DNA of 64,000 bases from Morella rubra (Eukaryota > Streptophyta > Magnoliopsida > Fagales > Myricaceae): assembly GCA_003952965.2 (NCBI GenBank), contig CM025856.1, positions 11,323,023-11,387,022 of the forward strand. Direction: 5' to 3'. The number at the start of each line of letters is the position of its first letter. The stretch's first letter is position 1. Shown here in pieces: positions 1 through 11,385 of this stretch. The notes beneath the pieces are model-generated. The model had not been told where the DNA came from. It saw only the letters and a program-made list of their open reading frames with translations, and searched no databases. Both the position numbers and the translations under genes were made by a program.

Positions 1-42
1 ACTTCTATTATGTAGAGAATATGTGAAACACATAGTAGATAA

Positions 43-918
43 ATGATTAACCACAAAAGATTATTTCTACAATGTAGGACTAAAAGCTTTGTATGCCAAG
101 AGTACATAGGTGGAGAGGTCACCTTCATTAATGATTTGGACTTGAATTACGTAAGCGTGACGCACATATTGAAAATGATGAGAACAAAACTTAAGTACAA
201 CAACGATAAAGAATTGTGGTGTAAGCTTGGAAGTGAGTCATTTGTGGAAGGAATAAGTGTTCTCGAGTCTGATGCGGATGTGTGAGGGTCATTGATTGAC
301 TTATCAGATTAAGGGCCGTGACAAGCTTTATATCTACGCGAAGTGTGACATGGAAGAACCAGATCTGCTGCTCATTAAATCTCCTCCATTCCCACTTAGT
401 GATACGTAGAACATTAAGGGTGATGTGGATAGTACTTAGGCAACTATATTTGACTATAATGGGGAGTATGGTAGGGTTGATGAGAATGGGAGTGGAAATA
501 TAGGTGATGAGGGTAAGAGAGGGGATTGAGGTGGTGAGGGTCAGAGTAGGGAGGGTAGGGGAGGGAGCATGAGTGGTGAGGATGAAGTCATCGATATTGA
601 TGGTGGGGAGTTAGGTGGTGCTAATCAGAGTGGGAGAGGAAAAATAGGTGTCGATTTGGATTCTGAATCGGAATCAGAGGAAGTTGTTTCGGACTCCGAA
701 CTTGCATGTGAAAGAATGAATGATATAAATAACACAGACAAAGACGAATAAGGGTTGCCAGAATTTTATCCAAATGTGGACTTTGAGGTGAAAGAGGGTG
801 AATCAGAGGAAGATGAAGACATGGCATCTAGGGATGAAAATGGTAATGTTAGTGCAAATGGGAAAGCTACAACAAATGGTAGGGTGGGAGGAGGAGGTGA
901 GACGGAGCATGGACAACG
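43..918 (+). pseudogene. MULE (Mutator-like) transposase, N-terminal fragment
   Basis: The first 80 codons resemble the PB1-like domain found at the start of plant MuDR transposases. Seen are a YIGGEVTF stretch, then a Leu/Met-rich helix segment, then SDADV before a stop. Further on, in shifted frames, come a LYIYAKC strand and a Glu/Asp/Gly-rich acidic linker (about 569-900), as expected between the PB1-like and DNA-binding domains of this family. Several stops and frame changes show the gene is dead. The reading continues at 2463 after a 1.54-kb insertion. The true start may lie upstream of the window. Confidence 0.6.
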
Positions 919-2462
919 TGACAAGACCCCAACTCAAGACCAAGGTGAGACGAGGTTTGTAGGCGCCTCTGACACGCCCATGACAAGCCATGGCCCATCC
1001 AGTAGAGCATTGGCATACCCCACGATATTGCCAGCGCTAGAGAGTGTCTCACCAAGCCACATGCCTTGGCATGGCCTAGGAAAGGGTAAGGAAGAGATGA
1101 TGTAGGATGACTCAGGAGGAGTTAAGGTTCATTTTGCCAGTACTACCACATGGCCTCTAGCCATGGCGGTGCCAGAAGAAGTGCATGGGGGAAATTATCT
1201 CAGGAGGTTCTCGTGACGGAATGGAGGAGATTGGTAGCACCACCACATGATCATTAGAAGTGGCAGTGCATGGCGGAGCACATGGAGGAGCAAACTCAAA
1301 AGAATCGCCACGTCATAAGGAAGACTTTGATGTCACCACCCCATAAGGTGGTAGAGTGGCGGTGACGGGGGCCACCACCAGGGGCAATCAAATGCCATAT
1401 AGGGTCACCCATCCCTATATGGCCGAATCCCCCAATTAATGGGAAGTTATCTTTATTTGCTTTTGAGTCAAATTATTACCATGTTGGATTGAGTCAATTA
1501 AGGAAACAATTTTAGTCCTATTTTGCGAAGATTGATCCTTGATTGGTATTAAGAGATTTGTGCTTGGGTGACAATTAGGGTTAGCTTCCATTATGGAAGT
1601 ATATGGTCAGTCACATTAGAGTCAAATAAGGGCAAATCAATTTTTGATTGATTGACTCCTATTTAGACAAGTTTTGGCCACCAAGGAAGATCTTTTCAAG
1701 ATCTTTCCTTTTGGCTTTTGCTTGATCTCAGTAGATCTCAAGAGATATGATTGATCGTGTGGCAATCAAGCCTTTTCCTTTACAAGGAAAGGTCTTTCCA
1801 TCTAAGCCTATGCAGGTAGCCCCTTGTCACCACCTTTGGCCTAGCATGGACGTGATTCTTTCATGTTAGACTCTAACTTGGCCGTGGTTCTGCCAAGGTT
1901 ATAGAACCTAGTGGGTTAGCAGTGGTCCCTCCACTAAAGGTGCATTAGCTTGAGAAAGGGTATTTGGCGTGGGCGTGGCTCTCTCGTTCTTTAGTCTTTC
2001 CCTTGGCAAGGTAGCCGAAGTGCAATTACAGGCGATAAGGTATTTAGTTCCGGCGTGGGTCTCTCAAGCTTTGTTCATCTCTCATCAAGGTTCCGCCTAT
2101 CGGGTCTTGGCCCATCTTGGGTGGCTTAGGCTTTCTTATCTGTAAGTATTGAGCTTGTATCTTGAGTTAGGCTTTATAAGCTTAAGGCTTACAAAACCTC
2201 ATAGTCTAGCTAGTTTTGGGTGTTAGCCCAATCTAGCCAAGGCTTGTGGTTCTATTCCTCCACCTTCTCAACCATCCATTTTTCTTTTAATTTCTCTTTT
2301 ATTATATTCAAAATACCAAAAAGAGTTCGAGTGTTATGAAGAGTACCTCAATGGTTTCCAAATCGAGCATTTACCTTGAGCGTGGACTTGCCCCGTGTAC
2401 TCATAAGTTATCCTTGTGAGGGGCTAGGGCATTGGTTAGGGGCCTCGCTGGGGACCCTATCA
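919..2462. mobile_element. Putative solo LTR inserted in the MULE transposase
   Basis: This 1544-bp block begins TGACAAGACC and ends ACCCTATCA. It is flanked by a perfect 5-bp direct repeat, CAACG, at 914-918 and 2463-2467. Removing it and one CAACG rejoins the acidic linker of the MULE gene. TG..CA ends plus a 5-bp duplication are what an LTR-retrotransposon integrase leaves, and no internal coding or second LTR is present, so it reads as a solo LTR. The two ends also show a loose inverted similarity over about 15 bp. A TATA-like CTTTATAAGC lies near 2169. Family unknown. Confidence 0.55.
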
Positions 2463-3142
2463 CAACGTCTTGAAGGCAACAAAAAGAAAGGCAACAGTTA
2501 ATTAGTTTAGCCAAGGTGACAAAGACGAGTAGCATACTATTGAGGAAGCTCTTAGTGATAGTGTCTTACAAGCGAAGGTGATGGTTCAGATAGAGATCAT
2601 TCACGAAAGATACGATACCCAAAATTTTCTGAAGATGACCTCAAGAGACCAATTCAAATAGTGCGAGGGTTGAAGTTTTGGGACGTTGCACCTTTTAAGG
2701 AAGTAGTGAAACTTTAGGCTGTCCAGTCCTGATTTGACTACAACTTTCGAAAAAACGACAAGTTGCGAGTTAGGGCAATATGTATGAAGTTACCGTGTCC
2801 TTGGTTGATTCAAGTCTTGTGGATGATCCAAAAAGAGTCTTTTCAAGTGAAGAATTTTGTGAATGAGCATAATTTCAGTGTTCACCACAAGAACACTTGG
2901 CTTAGTCATAGGTTTAGTGTTGCTCACTAATGCGAGCAAATAAAAGACACTTAGAACCTGCCATCCACGGCTTTAAGGCAGCAAATAAGAAGGGAGTTCC
3001 AAGTGGAAGTTTAAAAAAATCATACATTTCAGAAAAAGAAACTTGGGCAAGAAATGGAATATGGGAAGCATGCAGAGCAATATAAGTACGTTAATGTAAC
3101 CCCTTACAAATGAAATCCAAAGAGTTGTATAAAATCACAAGG
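2463..3142 (+). pseudogene. MULE transposase, DNA-binding-domain fragment
   Basis: In changing plus frames this stretch gives the typical MuDR DNA-binding pattern. There is a segment like V-x-G-L-K-F-W (about 2660-2690), then FRKNDKLRVRA with CPW about 15 residues later, then the ESFQVKNF..EHNFS strand that holds the His of the zinc-binding set. After it comes the Lys-rich region (about 2980-3110) that includes the GKHAEQYKY and NP motifs preceding the catalytic core. Internal stops and at least three frame changes mark it as a pseudogene. It is interrupted at 3143 by a second solo LTR. Confidence 0.6.
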
Positions 3143-4883
3143 TGATGTGAGAATTTATTTCACACATTTGGTCATCATAATTGTGTTGATTTAGAGCATT
3201 TTGTATGTGTTTCTTTGCTTAGTTGTCTAGAATTTGAGGTATTTTACATTTACTGAATTATTATAAATTCTTGGTATTTTGCAGTTTACATGTGTTTGAT
3301 TAGGTGAAATTGGGCTGATGTGAAGAGGCCAAATTCGGGTTAGGTCAACAAAGCAAAACCCTAGTTAGCCCGGTCTAGGCAAACCAGAATACTGTTTGAT
3401 CAATCGATTGTAACGGGAGCTACAGACATCGGTTTCCAGTTTTGTTTGATTCTCTGGAAAGCTAAGACGAAGGCCTAAACCTTTTATGAAGAGCCCGAAA
3501 CCTAGTTACGCCGTTTTGAAGTTCAAAATCCAGCTAGAAGTCGGGGAACAAATCTGCCAAGAATTTCAGGATTCACCAAGTCAATGAGAGGTTGGGGTCC
3601 AGCTCACAATGTGAGACCAACGTGTGTTTTTATTTTAAAGAAAACCTAAACATCTATTAGATTTTGGTGTGCCGCATGAAACAAGAGGAGGAATAAATCA
3701 ATTGAAGGATTCATTGGAACTAACAAAGGAAACTTTCCTTTCTCGGAATTCCTGGAATTCCTGAAACACCCTTCGATATTTGGAGCATATCTTTTGATAT
3801 AGAACTTGAATGAGGTCAATCGTGGCGTCTACGAAAAGCTAAGAGAAAAGGATACAACTTTCGAATTTTCCAAAAAAGGAACAGAAAAAGGTGAAAATGG
3901 AGCATCAAGTCAGAGGTCGAGGAAAAACTGCCTATTGGAGAACCCTGTTTTAAGGAAACAAAGAGGTTTTGAAGGAAAGAGGGGGGAGAACAACTAGGGC
4001 ACGAAAAGAAGGAGAGTTTTTCACCACTGGAGAGGAATCCGAAGCTTGGAACAAGGTGAAGAAGATGGAGGCTGAATTGGAGTTTGTCAACAATTGAGAT
4101 TCTCGATCTACATATAGTTCCTTCTTAATCCTTTTATCTTCTCTTCTCTTTGTATAATTTTCATTATGAATTCTAGAGTTGTTTTGATTTATTCTGATTT
4201 TGCTATGAACTAATTCTATTGCTAAGGCTACGATGTAGCCTTTCCATGACAATTCTAAAGCTTATTACCATGTGATCGAATTTTTACCATTCTTTTTGAA
4301 GTATACATCATTGAGTTTAATGCTTTCAATTATCTGGCCAATAGTTAAATCATTTTTTGTGTGCGTGTTAACTCGAGAGATGATGCATGTTGTTTAGCTT
4401 CAAATGATGTATGCCATGAATTGAACGAAAGACTGGAATGTGCCAATGTGATTTGTGCGGCTTTTATGAGAAATATTATTAATCTTAATGTGCTCAATTG
4501 CTTCTAAATTCGCATAGACATATCGCGGGTTGTTGTATGTTGGGTAATTCTAATTCTACTCGAGAGAGGGTCTTAGATAAATTAGAATATTTCACCGTCA
4601 AAGAGGTTGATAATTGACTGATTGCATGGTTAGGATTTTGGATTTGATTGGTTAGGTGAGTCGGATGCCTTAGTGTTTTCTTCTTAGGTGAAAATTTTCT
4701 TTTAAGTTTATTTATTTTTGTTTCAGCAAATTCAAAATCCACCACTTTTCTTGATTTTCAAATAATTTAGAATTAGAACAATTTCAATAGTTAATAGGTG
4801 AGTAGTCCCCGTGGGTTCGACATCCTTTCTTATTACTATATTAGTTGGTTATGATTTCATGCACTTTCGAATTTTCAACAACA
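3143..4883. mobile_element. Solo LTR inserted in the MULE transposase
   Basis: This 1741-bp block starts TGATGTGAG and ends TTTTCAACAACA. A perfect 5-bp duplication CAAGG lies at 3138-3142 and 4884-4888. Just inside the right end is AGTCCCCGTGGGTTCGA (4804-4820), a sequence type common near the U5 end of large plant gypsy LTRs. There is no second LTR or coding region. Removing the block joins the transposase linker to the catalytic fragment that starts at 4889. Confidence 0.7.
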
Positions 4884-5062
4884 CAAGGCATGGGTTATAT
4901 TTTCCAAGGATGTACGTGAGGTTGGATGGATGTAAGCACGAGTTCCTAAGTGGTTGCAGGCCGATTATATCGGTTGATAGGAGTCACCTTAAGGGACAAC
5001 TCAAAGGTCAGTTGTTATGCACAGAGGGCAAGGATGCGAACGATGAGACTGGAGAAACCTAG
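4884..5062 (+). pseudogene. MULE transposase, start of the catalytic core
   Basis: The plus frame reads RMYVRLDGCKHEF..GCRPIISVDRSHLKG..GQLL, the well-conserved beginning of the MuDR transposase catalytic domain. The Asp of the VDRSHLKG motif is the first acidic residue of the DDE set in this family. The match stops after KDAND; the second Asp, the Glu and the SWIM zinc finger are not found downstream. The copy is therefore 3'-truncated at about 5062, probably by another insertion. Confidence 0.7.
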
Positions 5063-6930
5063 TTCTCGCCTTTCATATCACTCCGCTCAGATAGGTCGAG
5101 ATCATCATCTAGATTCGGGATAATCCATTTATGATCCCATCCTTCAATTAGCACCACCAGGTTCATAGTCACCCATACACCAAAGTTCAGCTCCAAAATA
5201 AGCAAACTGTGACTTATTTCTTTAGTAAATTCTCCTACGTAATATTCAGACATCTGTTAAAGATACAACATAAAACGAGTGAGTCCAAATGACTCAATAA
5301 AGCTAGTGGTTAGTACAACAAATAGCAGATAATAAGAGAATGACACTAAAGAAACCAGTTTATCAATTCAACAACATAACGACAGATGAAATAAAGGAAA
5401 AGACTCAAATAAAAAAATGATATTTTCAAATTTCAACCACCACCCTTCAGCATTACTTCCATATTATTCGGCATTACTATCAGTGTAAAATACGACCTCA
5501 CTCCCAGAGTGATATATACGGCATACGGGAAGCGACGTTACTCCTAGAGTAAATTCGTCCTTATTTAGGACCTTTCCGCGTACGACGGAGCGGCCAAGAT
5601 GCCACAACATGTGGTTTACATTCTCTTGTGCACAGTACTGTCATGTCTTCAAATCACAAGTTAAGTATGCATGTCTCATGTCAATGCCCTGCATTATATA
5701 ATATGCTATACCATAACCCTCAAGTTTCCCTTGGAAACCAAAATTTTCAAGATAGAAAAAAATTGACATTTTCAAAAGAAAAGGATAGGTGTTGTGACGA
5801 AAAAAAAATGCCCCTATTTCACGGTTAAAACCCAATTAAGCTACATGTAGAAATAATGAATATTTGACATAATCAAAATGACATAAAGGTGTAAAATCAC
5901 AAAGAATCCTTCAAAGAATATTTTCAAGCTTTGAAAAATATAGTTTGTGAATTTTTTTACAAAAAAATAGATCAAAGTTTGAAAACACCTTGACAACGAA
6001 TTGAACTTTAAAAACGATACTATTTTGAAAACATGAGCTTGTTCTTAATTAAGAACATGAAGAACGCAAAGAACATCAATAGATACAAGAATCATTTTAA
6101 AAACACAAGAGATTCACAACAATCTTCTTGAAAACTTTTGAATTGAAATCAAAGATAACCAAGCTAAATTTTACCTCTAGTGTAGCCGAACTTCTCTAGA
6201 TTCTTTCCTCCTCTATCTCCTACTTCACTTCACTCTTGCTCTAAAAATTTAACTCACAAAATACTAACTAAAAGTGTAGTCTACAATGACCGAATTTCAC
6301 CTTTATTTATAGAAAAACATGGCTGGTTGCATTTTGACACGTGTCCGACCAATTTAGGCTAGCTCTGGTGTGTCAAAAGGCTACATTCTCCTCCCTTCGA
6401 CACTAGCAAGCTATAGCAGCTGCAAGGCAAGGTTATGGCTGACCTAGGTAGCCATGGCGAGTCACCGCCGATTAACCCGATGTTCGATACTTCGTGCTTC
6501 CTAGGTTTAACCTTGCTTCGTCGTGCTTTCTAGCCTTAATTACTCGTGCTTCTAGCCTTGATTCTTCTAGCCATTCTAAGTGTCATCCTCTAAGGTTGCT
6601 GAATGACATAGCTTACTGACTAAGTTTTCAAGACTTAGATGTTAAGTTTTGTCAATTTTTAACGATGATCATAAAACGTCCTACTAGCTTTCGAAAAATA
6701 GAATGTCTCCAAAATTGAACTGTAAACTCATGGATAAACCCCTAACCTATTAGTAGAATAAAAATCACGTGTTACGGTTTTTGACGAAAACCCGTCGTAC
6801 TAGCTTAGGCCCTAAATTGATGGTTTTGAGAATTAGCCAAACATAGCCTAAATTGTCTCAAAACGTGCATCTCAACATCCTGAATAAAAGATTGGCCATT
6901 AGTGAACTCCAAATCTCACTAAATTAGGCC
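5063..6930 (-). mobile_element. LTR-like non-coding debris, possibly a gypsy LTR on the minus strand
   Basis: No coding family is recognisable here. Read on the minus strand it has the look of a long gypsy LTR: a TATA-like CTATAAATAAAG (complement of about 6304-6315), then a CT/GA-rich leader, then the phrase GGACTCACTCG near the low-coordinate end (about 5276-5288), similar to the tail of some Del/Tekay-type LTRs. Neither end nor a target duplication could be fixed, so the assignment is tentative. Confidence 0.3.
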
Positions 6931-7084
6931 CTAAGCAGGTTTTGAAATTGATGCATCAAGTACTAATTCATCTCCAAATCACTATGAAATCGATACACTT
7001 ATGCACTAAAACACTACTAAACCCAAACTTGTTTTTGCTAGACAAATGCATGTTATGTAAAAGCTCGGGGATGACACCATTGGC

Positions 7085-7718
7085 CAATGGTTTCCTTTTT
7101 AGTCCAACCCTTTATAGATATATTGAATATAGTACTACCTCTTCAAGAAACTGGTGGATTCTTTATTGAGCATTTATACAAACTAATTTATTATATACAA
7201 AACCCAACGTTAACTAAAGTCTTTGACCAAGAAAGATCATCACCAAACGACTTGGTCAAAACACAATAAATAGATCCATATAAATCTCTTAGGTCTAAGG
7301 ATAAAATAAATCAATTGTGCTGAATACTTTCTTAATATCAGTGATCACTTCTAGAACATATTCATATTTGATCTCGTTCAGTGCATGTATCCTTACATTG
7401 CACCCACTCGTTTGCTTAAGATCACCACCTCAATGACGAAGTCTATAATCCTATTAAATAGAGACACAATGAGTATAAACTTATCGTACATCAATATGTA
7501 CCTTGGTCTAGAACAAAATATCAAGTGAACAAAGAACCGAAGAGTCATACTTCCCGCCTTGGATTCATTAATCGTTAGCATGATTTTTCTATAATGTCAT
7601 TCAATAATATCTATGTAACATCTTATGTCACAACATATTACCCAATAAATAAATATATGCATGTGACATCTAAATAAATATTATTCAAATAAATAATTTT
7701 TAGGGCATTATTCCTTCA
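7085..7718 (-). mobile_element. Possible copia-type LTR, minus strand
   Basis: Read on the minus strand, the block would begin TGAAGGAATAATGCCC (from 7718) and end TTGGCCA near 7085. It contains a TATATAATAAAT box (complement of about 7188-7199) and an AATAAAG signal. Just beyond the proposed end is TGGTGTCATCC..GAGC, which looks like a damaged initiator-Met tRNA primer-binding site. There is no copia coding next to it and no confirmed target duplication, so this is a truncated end at best. Confidence 0.35.
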
Positions 7719-7971
7719 ATAGCCTCTAGGATCATGTTATGGCTATGTTTGGCATTGAGTCTCAAAACCGATTTTGATACTTCAAATCGTTTTTTGTACC
7801 AATTGTTGGAATTTTTGTTTGGCATGAATTGAAACTTAGGACCTGTTTTGAAACTGGTTCCTTATACAAAAATTGAAATACTTTTTAATAATCAAAAATC
7901 AAAACTTAATGCAAGCACAAAAAAAAATCATAAATAAATTTTTGTTAGAGCAATAATAGAGGCGGGAGCGG

Positions 7972-8629
7972 TGTATTGGTACCACTACCTTCAAAAGTGA
8001 TTCCATCCTCCATAGTCTAAGGGTGCCTAGCGGATCGTAGGACAGGGGAAATGATTTCTCCCCTACACTCCACCTCAAGAATGGAGCGAATAGCAAGGAG
8101 GGGGAAAGTGCAGTTCCCTAGATCTTCCACTTGCGATAGGGAAGGACGCCCTAATGATGTGAACCTCGCCAAGAATAATGAGACCCAATAACGAAAGGGA
8201 ACCCAAGATCGTTTTAGGACTGATTCAAATGGAAGACCTCGACCCATTGGTTATGAAGACAAGAACCTCGGTATAAGGAAGACGCCACAAACGGTGATGG
8301 AAATTCCGTTTGATAAGTCAAGTTGAACGTCACGGAAAATCCCGATAAGTTCGAGTAGTTCTTCAAAGAACCAAAGAGAATTAATCCTCACAATTTTGAA
8401 TAATCAATGTCTGCCGAATTACAAAGCAAAAGCTCCTATTTAAAGGGCTAAACATTACAAGGAAAAATAACCCTAACTCTTGAACAATGGGCTTCCACGA
8501 ATTCGCTTGAGCCCATAACTCTTAAACAAGTCCATTGAGTACATCTTGAACTTCTTTGCCCGTGCTCTCGTAACCGGCCCAATTGGTACTTGAACGAGAT
8601 CCTTCAAAATGGTGCCTTGATCTCCATCA
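7972..8629 (-). mobile_element. 3' LTR of the CRM-like gypsy element
   Basis: On the minus strand the pol reading frame runs into a purine tract, AGGAGGGGAA (complement of 8630-8639), directly followed by TGATGGAGATC, a natural LTR start at 8629. Just inside the LTR the minus strand still encodes PIGPVTRARAKKFK. Reading of gag-pol into the 3' LTR with a TRARAK motif is typical of CRM-type chromoviruses. A TTTAAATAG box lies near the complement of 8440. The end at 7972 (..CCAATACA) is inferred from the CA dinucleotide only. Confidence 0.55.
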
Positions 8630-11125
8630 TTCCCCTCCTATTGAAAAGGATTTGCCCTCAAATAATCACCTACATCAAAAGGACTCAAATCAGTAACATT
8701 AAAAGTGGCACTTACATTGTACTCACCAGGTAAATCGAGCTTGTAAGTGTTGTCATTGATGCGCTTGAGAACTTGGAAAGGACCATCTCCTCTTGGGAGC
8801 AATTTGGAACGTCTTTTCGCGGGAAATCTCTCTTTCCTCATATGTAGCCAAACCCAATCGCCGGGTTCAAAAAGTAGCTTGTGACGTCCCTTGTTGGCTT
8901 GTTTTGCATACCGCTTCGTTCGTCACTCAATGTTGAGTCTTGCTTTCTCATGAATCTGCTTAACAAAGTCAGCTTTCTTTTTGCCATCTAAATTAACATG
9001 CTCAGTCAAAGGCAAAGGAGATAAATCCAATGAAGTTATAGGATTAAACCCATATACAATTTCAAATGGTGAAAATTTAGTAGCAGAATGAACAACTCTA
9101 TTATAAGCAAACTCAACATGTGGTAAACACTCTTCCCATGTTTTGATATTCTTTCTAATGATCGCCCTCAATAAAGTAGACAAAGTCCTATTGACTACTT
9201 CAGTTTGACCATCAGTTTGTGGATGAAAGTAGTGGAAAACAATAACTTAGTACCTAGCTTACACCACAAAGTCTTCCAAAAATAGCTCAAGAATTTAGCA
9301 TCTTTATCCGAAACAATTGTCCTAGGCATGCCATGTAATCTCACAATCTCCCTAAAGAACAAGTCAGCAACATGCGAGGCATCATCCGTTTTGTGACATG
9401 GAATAAAATGTGCCATCTTAGAAAATCTATCCACAACCACAAAAATTGAATCTCTTCCTCGTTTAGTCCTAGGCAATCCTAACACAAAATCCATTGAAAT
9501 ATCAATCCAAGGCTCACTAGGAATGGGTAAAGGAGTATACAAACCGTTGGGCTGCACTTTGGATTTAGCTTGCCTACATGTGACACATCTACCACAAATT
9601 CTTCAACATCTCGTTTCATGTGAGGCCAATAGAAGTGTTCTTGCAAAATAGCTAAAGTTTTTGCAACTCCAAAATGTCCCATTAACCCCCACCATGTGAT
9701 TCTTGCACTAATAACTCCCTCAATGAACAATTAGGCACGCATAACTTATTCTCTCGAAATAGGAATCCATCAAGCCTAAAGAACTTACCACATGCAATTT
9801 TCTCACAAGCCCGATATTCCTCACCAAAATTCGTGGTCATCAGAGTATAAATTTTTAATATGCTCAAAACCAAGCAACTTTGCATATAGTGTGGAGAGTA
9901 AAGCATACCTGCGAGAAAGGGCATCGGCTACCACATTCTCCTTACCTTGCTTATACCGAATGACATATGGAAACGTCTCAATGAACTCCACCCAATGCCC
10001 ATGCCTTTTGTTTAGCTTGTGTTGGCCCTTCAAGTGTTTCAAGGACTCATGATCGGTGTGAATCACGAACTCCTTAGGCCATAGGTAGTGCTGCCACATC
10101 TCTAAAGCACGAACCAATGCATACAACTCCTTGTCATAAGTTGGGTAGTTTAAGGCTGCCCCGCTTAATTTCTCGCTGAAATAAGCAAGTGGTCATCCTT
10201 CCTGCATAAGTACTGCGCCAATGCCAATACTTAAAGCATCACATTCAATTTCAAACGTTTTGGAAAAGTTAGGTAAAGACAATAAAGAGCATTGGTCAGC
10301 TTCTCTTTAAGTAATTGAAATGCCTTCTCTTGCTCGTCTCCCCATCGAAATCCAACGTTCTTCTTGATCACTTCGGTAAGTGGTGCGGCTATGCTACTAA
10401 AGTCCTTCACGAAGCGCCGGTAAAAACTAGCAAGTCCATGAAAACTACGAACATTACCTACACTCGTGGGACTCAGCCACTCTTTGATTGCACGTACCTT
10501 CTCTTCATAAACCTGTATACCTTGGGAACTAACAACAAATCCCAAAAATACAAGCTTATCGGTGTAAAAAGTACACTTTTTCAGATTAGCAAATAACTTT
10601 TCTTTCCTAAGCACATCTAAAACAGATTTCAAATGTACTACATGATCGTCCACGTTTTTGCTATAAATAAGTATATCATCAAAGTAAACAACAACGAAAT
10701 CTACCAATAAATGCACGCAAAACATGGTTCATAAGTTTCATAAAGGTGCTCGGAGCATTAGTCAAACCAAAAGGCATAACTAACCATTCATACAAATCAT
10801 ATTTTGTTTTAAAGCAGTTTTCCACTCATCTCCTTCTTTTATCCTAATTTGATGATAACCACTCTTTAAATCAATTTTAGAAAATATGCAGGAACCATGT
10901 AGCTCATCTAACATATCATCTAAGCGAGGAATAGGATGACGATACTTTACCGTTATGTTGTTGATGGCTCGGCAATCAACGCACATTCTCCACGTCCCAT
11001 CCTTCTTAGGTACAAGTAAAACTAGGACCGCACATGGGCTCATGCTCTCCTTCATGTGCCCTTTCTCCAACAACTCACTTACTTGCCGTTGAAGCTCCTT
11101 TGTCTCCTCGAGATTGCTCCTTAGA
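8630..11125 (-). pseudogene. Ty3/gypsy chromovirus (CRM-like) pol pseudogene
   Basis: Read from 11125 downward in several minus frames, the pol domains come in order. Reverse transcriptase (11100-10230) has [34 protein letters not shown] and an intact [12 protein letters not shown] catalytic box. RNase H (10126-9821) has [11 protein letters not shown] and [10 protein letters not shown]. The integrase zinc region (9730-9570) has one or more lost Cys/His; the integrase core (9557-8923) has [13 protein letters not shown] and [11 protein letters not shown], so D,D,E is visible. A C-terminal KLLPRGDGPFQVLKRI and SATFNVTDLSPF complete it. RNase H, integrase and this tail resemble CRM-clade elements. 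The 5' part (gag, protease, 5' LTR) is missing; the element stops abruptly at about 11125 against hAT sequence. Frameshifts and stops make it inactive. Confidence 0.85.
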
Positions 11126-11385
11126 GTAGTAGAGCATATATATTCTTTATTTGCTTCTTCTACAAAAGATGAAAAGTTTTATTATAGTATATTACTTTGA
11201 CTCCTAAATATTTGTCTCAAGCACATTGGGAAAGTCGCATTGAAAGTGTCAAAGCTTTAAAATTTCAAGCCCGAAAAATTAAGGATGCTTTACTAAAATT
11301 AGCAGAAGTTAGTGGTGATCCTAAGGCAACGAGTGAAGCCAAAGTGCTTAGCAACCTATGAGAATGATGTGAGTCCAATTGACAA
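11126..11385 (+). pseudogene. hAT-type (ZMYM1/TTF-like) transposase, fragment 1
   Basis: The plus strand encodes [18 protein letters not shown] followed by [11 protein letters not shown] and a short acidic stretch (about 11195-11365). This matches the region that precedes the hAT dimerisation domain in plant 'zinc finger MYM-type protein 1-like' / TTF-type transposases, where the usual text is LSQTRWE.R.ESVKA. The N-terminal TTF zinc finger and DUF4371-like part are absent, cut at the junction with the gypsy element. The same reading resumes at 12779. Confidence 0.65.
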
